From positions 1-20,634 of the forward strand of contig CAZZKJ010000044.1 of NCBI GenBank assembly GCA_964654695.1: DNA of 20,634 nt, written 5' to 3'. The number at the start of each line of letters is the position of its first letter. The stretch's first letter is position 1. Shown piece by piece: positions 8,088 through 15,729 of this stretch. The notes beneath the pieces were generated by a model, which ran no database searches, was not told the DNA's origin, and saw only the letters and a list, made by a program, of their open reading frames with translations. Both the position numbers and the translations under genes were made by a program. Origin of the DNA: CAZZKJ01 sp964654695. GTDB taxonomy: Bacteria > Krumholzibacteriota > Krumholzibacteriia > WVZY01.

Positions 8088-9143
8088 CTAAACACGGCGG
8101 CGGATCTCGCGCTCCAGTTCGTCGACCAGGTCTTTTTCCGGCACCTTGCGGACGATTTTCCCCTTTACAAAAATGAGTCCGGCCCCATCGCCCCCGGCAA
8201 TGCCGAAATCTGCTTCTCTGGCTTCCCCGGGCCCATTTACCGCGCATCCCATAACGGCGATGTTGATTGGTTTTTTCAAATCGAAGGTACGTCTCTCCAC
8301 CTCTTCCGCAATGCCCACCAGGTCCAGATGGTTCCTCGCGCATGTCGGGCAGGAAATAATTCGCGGAATCAAAGATCGCAGTTCGAGCGAAGCCAGAATT
8401 TTCCAGGCCGCTCTTATTTCCTCTTCCGGATCCGCCGTAAGGGAAACCCTCATTGTATCTCCGATTCCTTCGTTCAACAGCACTCCCAACCCGACGGACG
8501 AGTAGATCATGCCGCTTATCCTGGTGCCGGCTTCAGAAATACCGATATGCAGCGGATAGTCGCATTCATTTGCCGCCAACCTGTAGGATTCAATAGTAAG
8601 GGGGACGCTCGAACCTTTGAGCGACAGAATTATATCGTTGAAATCGAGGTCTCTCAATATGCGTACATGACGCATAGCGCTCTCGAGTAGGGCCTGGGCG
8701 GTTGGGTGCTCGTATTTTGCGAGAAGATCTTTTTCGAGTGATCCGGCGTTTACTCCTATGCGAATTGGAATGCCGCAGGATTTGACTTTTTCCACGACTT
8801 TTTCCACCCGGTCTAAGGAGCCTATATTCCCCGGGTTGATTCTCAGCTTGGCAATACCTGTATCACAGGCTCCAATGGCCAGGCGGTAGTCGAAATGAAT
8901 ATCCGCAACCACAGGCATGGCAGTTTTGGGTATAATCTTCTCGAGCGCGAGAACACTGTCCTTATCAGGAATACCTATGCGAACGATATCGCACCCGGCG
9001 TCCTCGATGCGCTTCACCTGGTCAAGCGTGGATCGCCAGTCGGTCGTGGCCGTTTTGGTCATAGATTGCACCGATATGGGCGAGTCTCCTCCGACGGGGA
9101 TCTTGCCCACCATTATCCGTCTGGTTTGTCTGCGTTCGATCAT
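8088..9143 (-). CDS. ispG: 4-hydroxy-3-methylbut-2-enyl diphosphate synthase IspG
   Basis: This 351-residue [4Fe-4S] enzyme of the MEP isoprenoid pathway converts MEcPP to HMBPP. The TIM-barrel domain contains PISVQSMTKTATTD, VADIHFDYRLA, LRINPGNIG and IRIGVNAGSLEKDL. The C-terminal reductase-like domain has cluster ligands Cys265 and Cys268 (SCPTCAR), Cys300 and Glu307 (MGCAVNGPGEA), matching Cys270, Cys273, Cys305 and Glu312 of the E. coli enzyme. The length fits the short bacterial form. ATG 9143 gives the expected N-terminus but lacks a clear ribosome-binding site (upstream is AACAATACTTATA). The gene implies the organism uses the MEP route rather than mevalonate. Confidence 0.97.
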   Translation of the reverse strand: MIERRQTRRIMVGKIPVGGDSPISVQSMTKTATTDWRSTLDQVKRIEDAGCDIVRIGIPDKDSVLALEKIIPKTAMPVVADIHFDYRLAIGACDTGIAKLRINPGNIGSLDRVEKVVEKVKSCGIPIRIGVNAGSLEKDLLAKYEHPTAQALLESAMRHVRILRDLDFNDIILSLKGSSVPLTIESYRLAANECDYPLHIGISEAGTRISGMIYSSVGLGVLLNEGIGDTMRVSLTADPEEEIRAAWKILASLELRSLIPRIISCPTCARNHLDLVGIAEEVERRTFDLKKPINIAVMGCAVNGPGEAREADFGIAGGDGAGLIFVKGKIVRKVPEKDLVDELEREIRRRV

Positions 9144-9201
9144 TATAAGTATTGTTGAATCAAATAGATCATGGCAGTTTAAGCCTGAAACTATGGTTAT
9201 T

Positions 9202-9231
9202 GTTATACGGCGCCGGTAATAAGAATGTCAT
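9202..9231 (-). promoter_or_regulatory. Probable sigma-70 promoter of ispG
   Basis: Read on the minus strand: ATGACA, an 18-nt spacer, TATAAC. Each hexamer differs from consensus at one base. Transcription would start near 9195, leaving a leader of about 50 nt. The spacer includes the palindrome CGGCGCCG. Confidence 0.45.
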
Positions 9232-9284
9232 AAAAATATTAGCAGAGACTCCGGCACCGGACAAGGCTCATCGGCATCAATCTA

Positions 9285-10094
9285 TTAATCAAATGACGTT
9301 CTAATATTCATCACGTACTTCAATGCATCCAATGTTCTCCAACCAAACCAAGCCAGCATGGTTCCATCCATCGGCAATACGCGTGGAATGTTCTCTCCGG
9401 CGAGAAAAGCGTTTTCGATTTCAGCTATTTGGTTCCTGTCGAAACGGTAAGGTTCGTCCGGCAGAAATATTACTTCGGGCTTCAAAGATTTGATTTCTTC
9501 GAGCTCGAGCCTGGGATAGCGCGGGCGCACGTTGTCTATTGCGTTTGTGAATCCAAAGGCTCCCAGAAGACCGCTGATATATGAATCGGGCCCGGCGGCC
9601 ATCCAGGGTTTCCTCCAAATCAAACAGAGAGAGCGGACGGGACGGCCCTCGCGGAAGCGCTTCGATTTATTAAAGAACATCTGGAATCTGTCAATCCAGG
9701 CTTCCCCAATTTTACCGCACCCGGTTAATGTCGCAAGGTCAACTACCGTTTTGACCGCTCCTTCGATGGTCTTGGGAAAGGTTATAAAAACTTTGCAGTG
9801 TTTCTTTAATATATCAATATCCTTTTCCTCATTCTCTTCCGCGTTGGCTATGATAAGGTCCGGTTGTTGTGAAAGAATGGCGCTTATCGAAGGATTCTTG
9901 GTGCCTCCGATTCGGGGAATTCCGGCCAGTCGATTCTGAGGATGAATACAGTATTTAGTAATTCCTGCGAGTCTCGCGCGCGCTCCCATGAGAACCAGCG
10001 TCTCCGTGAGGCTGGGCACCAGAGACACGATCCTGGAAGGCTCCCGCGTGAAGGCGAGTTCGAATCCCAAGTCATCTGTGATATCAATAATCAT
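9285..10094 (-). CDS. Helical backbone metal receptor (BtuF-like) protein without signal peptide
   Basis: This 269-residue protein resembles the substrate-binding proteins of vitamin B12 and ferric-siderophore ABC transporters. Visible are PSRIVSLVPSLTETLVLMG, the two-lobed pattern with PDLIIANAEENE in the first half, and LKPEVIFLPDEPYRF in the second. Known periplasmic relatives carry a signal peptide or lipobox; this one starts directly with MIIDITDDLGFELAF and appears cytoplasmic. No permease or ATPase gene is nearby. It lies upstream of ispG on the same strand, 141 nt away. Start: ATG 10094 is preferred over GTG 10100. Ligand unknown: a cytosolic cobalamin- or metal-binding role is only a guess from the family name. 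Confidence 0.75.
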   Translation of the reverse strand: MIIDITDDLGFELAFTREPSRIVSLVPSLTETLVLMGARARLAGITKYCIHPQNRLAGIPRIGGTKNPSISAILSQQPDLIIANAEENEEKDIDILKKHCKVFITFPKTIEGAVKTVVDLATLTGCGKIGEAWIDRFQMFFNKSKRFREGRPVRSLCLIWRKPWMAAGPDSYISGLLGAFGFTNAIDNVRPRYPRLELEEIKSLKPEVIFLPDEPYRFDRNQIAEIENAFLAGENIPRVLPMDGTMLAWFGWRTLDALKYVMNIRTSFD

Positions 10095-10119
10095 GTGCAC
10101 CTGCTCTGGAAAGGATTTA

Positions 10120-10128
10120 TGTTATAAT
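10120..10128 (+). promoter_or_regulatory. Extended -10 promoter upstream of uvrC
   Basis: TGT directly followed by TATAAT is a perfect extended -10 element, which can act without a good -35 box. Transcription would start near 10135, giving a uvrC leader of nearly 100 nt. The element lies just upstream of the divergent metal-receptor gene, so the two genes share control space. Confidence 0.5.
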
Positions 10129-10231
10129 AAGAAAAAGGAGGCAACAAATCGACATAAACAATGACACCATATCAGCGCGGGTGAACCGACGCCCTCCAAG
10201 AGAGAGCCCGATGCCATTAAGGGTGTAAAGC

Positions 10232-12052
10232 ATGAACCCACAAACAGCGCTAAAAAGAATCCCTCATGAGTGCGGGGTATATCTTTTCAAAGATGAAAAA
10301 GGCACAATCATATATGTAGGCAAAGCCAAAGATCTCCGCAGCAGAGTCGGCAGTTATTTTCGTTCCGGTGCGGACGGCCGCCATCAGATTAAGTTCATGC
10401 TTCCTCGGGTGAAGACCATTGATTTTACGATCACGGAAACCGAACAGGAAGCTCTTATTCTCGAGAATAATCTGATAAAAAAATTCAGACCCCGCTACAA
10501 CATTTTTCTGAAAGACGACAAAACCTACGTCAACCTGAGATTAAACATCGATCATCCTTACCCCCGGATCACTGTTGTCCGCAACCCGCACAAAGACAGG
10601 GCCAGGTACTTCGGCCCCTTCGCATCGGCCGGTGCAGTACGGAGGACGCTGCGCATTGTGGGAAAGGTGTTCCCCCTGCGGCTGTGCAGCGATTCCGAAC
10701 TCAGAAACAGAAAGAGACCCTGCCTTTATTACGATATAAAAATGTGCCCGGCGCCCTGCGTAGATCTTATTGATCCGCAGGAGTACAAAGAAACCGTAAA
10801 CAAGGTAATAATGTTTTTAAAAGGCAAGAACAGCGAACTTATAAAATCACTTAAGGATAAGATGGATCTCGATTCCGCTGAGAAACGCTATGAAGAAGCG
10901 GCAAGAGTGCGCGATAAAATATGGGCGCTGCAAAGAACCATAGAGAAGCAGACAATTACATCGCCGCAGCGTGCAGAACGGGACGCTTTCGGTGTCTACC
11001 GAAAAGATAAAAGAATGGTTATCAAGAGTCTTTATGTAAGGGACGGCAAGATATCCGGCAGTGATACATTCGTGTTTGCCAATGCCGATCTTCCCACCCC
11101 AGAATATCTCGCGTCGTTTTTAAGCCAGTATTATCAGCGGGGAGCAGTTATTCCGGAAGAAATTCTTTTGTCGGAAAAGATCGAAGAATCCGCAGCCCTC
11201 GTTAAACTGCTGTGCCAACAAAAAGACGGCGCAGTTAGAATCATCAGGCCGCAGAGAGGCGAGCGAAAAGCCCTGCTAAGAATGGCGGAGAAAAATGCCC
11301 GGGCGGCTTTCGAAGGCAGAATGGAGCCCCTGCAAAACAGGGAACTGCTTAAAGATTTGCAGTCCATGCTCGAACTCAAGAATTTTCCGCGCAGGATCGA
11401 GTGTTTCGATATCTCCAACATTCAAGGCGAAGATGCTGTCGGTTCCGCGGTTACCTTCATTGACGGGGTCCCCGCAAAGCAGCTTTACAAGCGCTACCGT
11501 ATTAAGACAGTTCAAGGTCCTGATGATTATGCGATGCTCAGGGAGGTGTTGGAGCGCCGGATATCGCGCGGGCTCAATGAAGGCGACCTTCCCGATCTGC
11601 TGACCGTTGATGGAGGCAGGGGGCAGCTAAATGCGGCGTTGAAAGTTCTGGAATCTTTGGACGCGTATGATTTGGACGCGCTGGCGATTGCAAAAGTCCG
11701 TGATGTGGAAAAAGGTAAGAAGATTATGGGAACAGAACGCATTTATACTAGTACGAATGCACAGCCTCTGCTTTTAGAAGGCAATTCCAAGGCTCTTTAT
11801 CTTCTTGAGAGAATCAGGGATGAAGCGCACAGGTTCGCTATTGCATATCATCGAAATTTGCGAAAAAAACGGCTTACAGCTTCCATTCTCGATGATATTC
11901 CCGGCCTCGGCCCCCGTCTCAAAACGGCCCTGCTGGATCATTTTGGCAGCGTGTCAAGAATCAGGGCGGCGCAGGCAAAGGAACTGGCGGCGATAAAGGG
12001 AATCTCATCGGAATTGGCCTCCAGGATAAAGGGTTTTCTGGGCGAAGACTAG
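10232..12052 (+). CDS. uvrC: Excinuclease ABC subunit C
   Basis: This 606-residue nuclease of nucleotide-excision repair incises DNA on both sides of a lesion in the UvrBC complex. Domains in order: GIY-YIG nuclease (residues about 12-95, GVY at 15-17, YVGKAKDLRSR from 28), a cysteine-containing segment (CLYYDIKMCPAPC), a UVR motif that binds UvrB (about 200-236, AEKRYEEAARVRDKI), an RNase-H-like nuclease domain with Asp393 (CFDISNIQG) and Asp460 (TVDGGRGQLNAA), and a C-terminal helix-hairpin-helix pair (IPGLGPRLKTALL and IKGISSELASRI). Length and motifs are complete. The start has an AAGGGTGTAAAGC ribosome-binding region. A stronger AGGAGG at 10137-10142 has no start codon at normal spacing. 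Confidence 0.98.
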   Translation: MNPQTALKRIPHECGVYLFKDEKGTIIYVGKAKDLRSRVGSYFRSGADGRHQIKFMLPRVKTIDFTITETEQEALILENNLIKKFRPRYNIFLKDDKTYVNLRLNIDHPYPRITVVRNPHKDRARYFGPFASAGAVRRTLRIVGKVFPLRLCSDSELRNRKRPCLYYDIKMCPAPCVDLIDPQEYKETVNKVIMFLKGKNSELIKSLKDKMDLDSAEKRYEEAARVRDKIWALQRTIEKQTITSPQRAERDAFGVYRKDKRMVIKSLYVRDGKISGSDTFVFANADLPTPEYLASFLSQYYQRGAVIPEEILLSEKIEESAALVKLLCQQKDGAVRIIRPQRGERKALLRMAEKNARAAFEGRMEPLQNRELLKDLQSMLELKNFPRRIECFDISNIQGEDAVGSAVTFIDGVPAKQLYKRYRIKTVQGPDDYAMLREVLERRISRGLNEGDLPDLLTVDGGRGQLNAALKVLESLDAYDLDALAIAKVRDVEKGKKIMGTERIYTSTNAQPLLLEGNSKALYLLERIRDEAHRFAIAYHRNLRKKRLTASILDDIPGLGPRLKTALLDHFGSVSRIRAAQAKELAAIKGISSELASRIKGFLGED

Positions 12053-12128
12053 CCCGGGATAGCGCTTATTCAAATTCTTTTCCGTGCGGACGACCGAGCC
12101 CATATGCCCCGGAACCTGCTATAAGAGC

Positions 12129-12157
12129 TTGACATATCCGGCCGGGCCGCTTATCAT
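12129..12157 (+). promoter_or_regulatory. Near-consensus sigma-70 promoter of the propeller lipoprotein
   Basis: A perfect TTGACA (12129-12134), a 17-nt spacer and TATCAT (12152-12157) make this the best housekeeping promoter in the window. Transcription would start near 12164, giving a leader of about 140 nt that holds two small hairpins: AGGGAA/TTCCCT at 12193-12211 and CGAAA-TGG-TTTCG at 12239-12251. Confidence 0.7.
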
Positions 12158-12304
12158 TCAACCGTTACGGGAAATATAATCCACCCCACCAAAGGGAAGT
12201 ATTGTTTCCCTGGATCTTACGACCCCTCAGAATCAAAACGAAATGGTTTCGCGAAGCATGACATCGATTGCCTGTATTTTATATCTGTTCAAGGAGGTTC
12301 TCTC

Positions 12305-13345
12305 TTGTCTGCTCTGAGAATATTTGGGCTCTGCCTTCTGACTGTACTGGCCATGGCGCTGTTGGCCTGCGATGATAACATTAATGTTGAAGGCCCTCCG
12401 CTTCCGCCGCAGCTCAACCTGACACGCTTTTCGGAGGCCGGCGGACTTCCCGATGATTCGGTTTATGATATCTTTACGGACATGCAGGGCAGAACCTGGT
12501 TCAGCACCGATCTCGGTATGGGAATGCTTGAGAACAACAACCTCACCAAATTCAATCAGGCGGACGGTCTGATTCATCCCAACTGCAGATCCATCCATGA
12601 GTTCGGCGGCAAAATATATATAGCTACGTGGGGAGGCGGTGTCGCAGTTTACGACGGCGCTGTGTGGAGTCACATCGACACGCAGGATGGATTGGTCGAT
12701 AAGAAAGTTTTCAATATAGCATCCGATGATACTTCCCTGTGGTTCAGCACGCCGAGCGGCGCCACCCAGTATGATCCGGTAACAGGGAATTTCATAAAAT
12801 TTATTGAGAAATCCCCTCCCGGGCAGTGGACTGTAAATAGAAAAGGCATATTCGTAAATACGGTTACATCAGCTGTCTCCGTGGGATCGAACTCGGGAAA
12901 CTCTGAAATATGGTTCGGTTCCAAATATACCGGCATCACTGTTTGGCGACCTCTGACGGGCAGCGCGGTGTACTTCGATATGGATAACACCGCCATGCCG
13001 GGATTGGACATCAACGATATTTATTATAATGAAAAGGACGGCAAATTCTGGATCGCGTTTTCTAATAAAGGGTTGTCCTCCGTCGATTTGCAAAGCAGCA
13101 CTTGGACTAATTATAATATGGTCGATGGACTTCCAAGCGAAGTCATTCATGCCGTAACTGCCGATTCCGCAGGCACTATCTGGGTGGCAACCAACAACGG
13201 TATCGCCGTGCAAAGCGGCGGCGGATTCAAAGGCTATACAACCGCGAACGGCTTGCCCGGCAGCCGGGTTAAGAATGTTTACGTCGATTCGGAAAACCAC
13301 GTCTGGGCGGCTTTTTTTGACGCCGGGGCCGTGCGCCTCAATTGA
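12305..13345 (+). CDS. Beta-propeller lipoprotein with two-component-regulator-type repeats
   Basis: This 346-residue protein has a lipoprotein signal: Arg5, a hydrophobic stretch, and lipobox LLAC with the lipidated cysteine at 22. The mature part contains seven repeats of about 40 residues, each ending in an aromatic-rich strand: WFSTDLGMG, IYIATWGGG, LWFSTPSG, IWFGSKYTG, FWIAFSNKG, IWVATNNG and VWAAFFDAG. This pattern matches the Reg_prop repeats of sensor propellers, so a seven-bladed propeller is inferred. No kinase or other effector domain is attached. Asp23 and Asp24 follow the lipidated cysteine; in E. coli Asp at +2 retains lipoproteins at the inner membrane. The start is TTG with a perfect AAGGAGG 7 nt upstream. 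It has its own promoter and terminator and is likely monocistronic. Ligand or partner unknown. Confidence 0.85.
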   Translation: MSALRIFGLCLLTVLAMALLACDDNINVEGPPLPPQLNLTRFSEAGGLPDDSVYDIFTDMQGRTWFSTDLGMGMLENNNLTKFNQADGLIHPNCRSIHEFGGKIYIATWGGGVAVYDGAVWSHIDTQDGLVDKKVFNIASDDTSLWFSTPSGATQYDPVTGNFIKFIEKSPPGQWTVNRKGIFVNTVTSAVSVGSNSGNSEIWFGSKYTGITVWRPLTGSAVYFDMDNTAMPGLDINDIYYNEKDGKFWIAFSNKGLSSVDLQSSTWTNYNMVDGLPSEVIHAVTADSAGTIWVATNNGIAVQSGGGFKGYTTANGLPGSRVKNVYVDSENHVWAAFFDAGAVRLN

Positions 13346-13390
13346 TTTGAGCATCATCTTCTCAAGCGAATCATATAATTCACCTGTAAG

Positions 13391-13431
13391 AAAAAACCGG
13401 AAAGCACATCGGACGCTTCCCGGTTTTTTTT
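13391..13431 (+). terminator. Intrinsic terminator, probably bidirectional
   Basis: An A-run is followed by CCGGAAAGC, a short loop, GCTTCCCGG and eight T residues; the stem has one mismatch. It closes the lipoprotein gene on the plus strand. Because the A-run lies opposite, it can also serve the converging M24 peptidase gene. Confidence 0.8.
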
Positions 13432-13453
13432 AGTCGATTAACGAAATGGTTGG

Positions 13454-14608
13454 CTAGGTTATCACGAGATTCTTGGAAAAACGGGTTAAATTCTGGATCC
13501 CGTTTTTTGTTACCAGAACCGTATCTTCGATTCGCATTCCTCCCGCATCGGTGTAGTACAGGCCGGGCTCCACGGTAACAACCATTCCTTTCTGCAATTT
13601 CAACTTGTTCACGGCGATTCTGGGTGATTCGTGAATTTCCAATCCCAGGCCGTGCCCGGTGCCGTGAAAAAATCCCTGCATGCGTCCCTTGATATTGCCG
13701 GTAGGAAATCCTCGCTTGTTGAAAAGATCCAGGATCGATTCATGTATCGGCCGGGTTTTCGCACCGTCCCGAATCATGCTGAGCCCCAACCGCTGGCCCT
13801 TAAGAACGGCGCGGTACATATTCTTTACTTTTTCAGAAGGAGTGCCGCGGACAACCGTCCGGGTAATATCTCCGAAATACCCGCTTTTAAGGGAACGGGG
13901 GAAAATATCAATGATTACGGGTTGATGGGCTTTTATGGGGCCGGAACCTTCGTTGTGCGGATCGCATCCCTGCTTGCCTGGAGCTACAATCGTGCCGATG
14001 GGGATATAGCCTCTGGCGAGTATGGTGGTATTGATTATTTCCTTGAGCTTTTCAGATGTAAGCTTCCGGCCTTTATAAAATAGGAATCCGTTTTTTATGC
14101 GGCTTTTTTTCAGGGTTTCCATTGCCAGGCGCATACCTGATTCGGCGGCTCTCATTGATTTTCTTATCTCTTTTACTTCGTCGGCACTCTTTATCAAACG
14201 CGCGGGAAAGAAAGGATCGCGTTTGACAGTGACTTTTATTTTTCGTTTCCTGAGAACGTCCGCAAGGCCGACAGGAAAATTTTCAGGAACGGATACCTTT
14301 CGTATGCGAAAATCTTTCAATACTTCAGCTATTATGTCAGCTGTCTCCGGAGTATTGCCGAGGCGCTTTTTTGCGAGTTCTGTGTAACGGGTAAGCGAAA
14401 GAACTCTATGAACGCTGGATGAAGCTTTCGCCCTGTCGATCTCCAGGTCGCTCATGACCATGATGCGGCGTCCCCGGGGAGTGCGAAAGAATATAAACGG
14501 ATCGGGAGCGAAAAAATCAGTGGCGTAGAGAATATTCGCGTCCGTTTCGCTGTTTGCATACAAAAGTATTGAAGTGCTCCCGCGCTTGGCCGGTTTTATC
14601 TTATTCAT
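13454..14608 (-). CDS. M24-family metallopeptidase, aminopeptidase P / Xaa-Pro type
   Basis: This 384-residue protein has a creatinase-like N-terminal domain (about residues 1-140) and a pita-bread M24 catalytic domain. The metal ligands are in order: Asp in VIIDIFPR, Asp in GDITRTVVRG, His319 in FHGTGHGLGLEIHE, Glu in TVEPGLYY and Glu in MRIEDT. Such enzymes remove N-terminal residues ahead of proline. The frame is open upstream to 14659, but ATG 14608 is preferred because AGAAAGGAATCTCG precedes it. No signal peptide, so it is likely cytoplasmic. It ends next to the terminator at 13391-13431. True Xaa-Pro aminopeptidase versus dipeptidase activity cannot be decided by eye. Confidence 0.88.
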   Translation of the reverse strand: MNKIKPAKRGSTSILLYANSETDANILYATDFFAPDPFIFFRTPRGRRIMVMSDLEIDRAKASSSVHRVLSLTRYTELAKKRLGNTPETADIIAEVLKDFRIRKVSVPENFPVGLADVLRKRKIKVTVKRDPFFPARLIKSADEVKEIRKSMRAAESGMRLAMETLKKSRIKNGFLFYKGRKLTSEKLKEIINTTILARGYIPIGTIVAPGKQGCDPHNEGSGPIKAHQPVIIDIFPRSLKSGYFGDITRTVVRGTPSEKVKNMYRAVLKGQRLGLSMIRDGAKTRPIHESILDLFNKRGFPTGNIKGRMQGFFHGTGHGLGLEIHESPRIAVNKLKLQKGMVVTVEPGLYYTDAGGMRIEDTVLVTKNGIQNLTRFSKNLVIT

Positions 14609-14908
14609 CGAGATTCCTTTCTCTTTTGTAATGTTCCGCAGTATGAGCATCAAAATCATCTCTTATATTGATTCAGGATAAAAATGATTGCAGCTTTATT
14701 CTTCAGTGTAAAGGCTAATTTGGCCCGTATCTCGCCGGCGGTGGTGTGCCTGGGGCATTCCATGAATCACTTGCGAACTTGCCCGGCGGGCTATATCCTA
14801 TAAGGAAGGATTAACCTGCTTTTGTCGGCTTTTTTTAGCAGCGGAGCCGCCGTTCATCCACGACCTCAGGCTGTTTAATGAAACGAATTTTTTACTTCTG
14901 GAGCAAAG
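14609..14908. other. Divergent intergenic region between M24 peptidase and PHP gene
   Basis: This 300-bp spacer has no credible gene. It contains a CGCCGG...CCGGCG inverted repeat (about 14732-14786) with a 44-nt loop holding the 5-bp direct repeat ACTTG, and a run of seven T near 14830 that has no clear hairpin before it. No convincing promoter pair was found, although both flanking genes should start from here. Confidence 0.5.
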
Positions 14909-15727
14909 ATGAGAATTGATTTACACGTTCATTCCACTTATTCCGATGGAATATACGCTCCATCCGCGCTGGTTGAGCTGGCGGTCGGCAGGGGGGTTTC
15001 TGCATTGAGCCTCGCGGATCATGACTGCGTAGACGGCATAGAAGAAGCCAGGAACGCGGCCCGGGATACCGGTATTGCGATAATTTCCGGCGTGGAACTC
15101 AGCTCGGAGTTCCAGCAAAAAGATCTTCACATCCTCGGGTATGCTTTTGATGAAAACAACGATGAGCTCAAATCCATGCTGGAGCGGTTTCGCGACACCA
15201 GGCATAAAAGGGGATTAAAAATAATTGAGAACCTCAAGAAAATGGGGGTCGAACTGGATCCGCGCGAGGTGCTCGCAAAAAGCGCTGATGGCGCACTGGG
15301 CAGACCGCACATAGCCGAAACTTTGATTGAAAACGGCTTTGTGTCGAATCACTCCGAAGCATTCGCGAAGTTCCTGGGTGAGCAAAGTCCGGCATATGTT
15401 AAGAAACACAAGCTATCGCCTCAAGATGCAATAAAACGTATTCACCAGGCCGGCGGCCTGGCATTTATCGCTCATCCGGGGAATTTGCTAGATAACGGAA
15501 TCCAGGATTTGATGCCGTTCGGGTTCGATGGAATTGAGGTCGTGCATCCGAATCACTCCAACAGCGACACTGAAAAGCTCAAATCTCTGGCCGATAAATA
15601 CGGCCTGCTCATGTCGGGCGGCACCGATTACCACGGATTTTCAGGGAGGGATATTCAGATCGGCGAGCTTGAACTGCCACAAGCATTGTGGGAACCATTA
15701 AGAAAGGAACTGGGGATAAGCGGTTAG
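14909..15727 (+). CDS. PHP-domain phosphoesterase (RNase AM / TrpH type)
   Basis: This 272-residue protein has a PHP metal-dependent phosphoesterase fold. Metal-binding motifs: His6 and His8 (DLHVHSTYSDG), Asp13, His38 (LADHD), Glu in SGVELSSEF, His in FIAHPGN and the C-terminal TDYHG. The insertion GRPHIAETLIENG is typical of the TrpH/YciV group, whose characterised members dephosphorylate 3',5'-nucleotides or trim RNA 5' ends. Start ATG 14909 has a GGAG ribosome-binding site 5 nt upstream. It is followed 2 nt later by moaA, implying co-transcription with molybdenum-cofactor and NAD genes, although no functional tie is known to me. Confidence 0.88.
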   Translation: MRIDLHVHSTYSDGIYAPSALVELAVGRGVSALSLADHDCVDGIEEARNAARDTGIAIISGVELSSEFQQKDLHILGYAFDENNDELKSMLERFRDTRHKRGLKIIENLKKMGVELDPREVLAKSADGALGRPHIAETLIENGFVSNHSEAFAKFLGEQSPAYVKKHKLSPQDAIKRIHQAGGLAFIAHPGNLLDNGIQDLMPFGFDGIEVVHPNHSNSDTEKLKSLADKYGLLMSGGTDYHGFSGRDIQIGELELPQALWEPLRKELGISG

Positions 15728-15729
15728 CC

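Noticed and set aside
9144..9150. TATAAT immediately before the ispG start codon on the minus strand
   Set aside because: A -10 box would place transcription start inside the coding sequence; a better-placed promoter exists at 9202-9231.
10059..10070. GAGTTCGAATCCC resembling a tRNA T-loop
   Set aside because: It lies inside the metal-receptor coding sequence and no acceptor, D or anticodon stems can be built around it.
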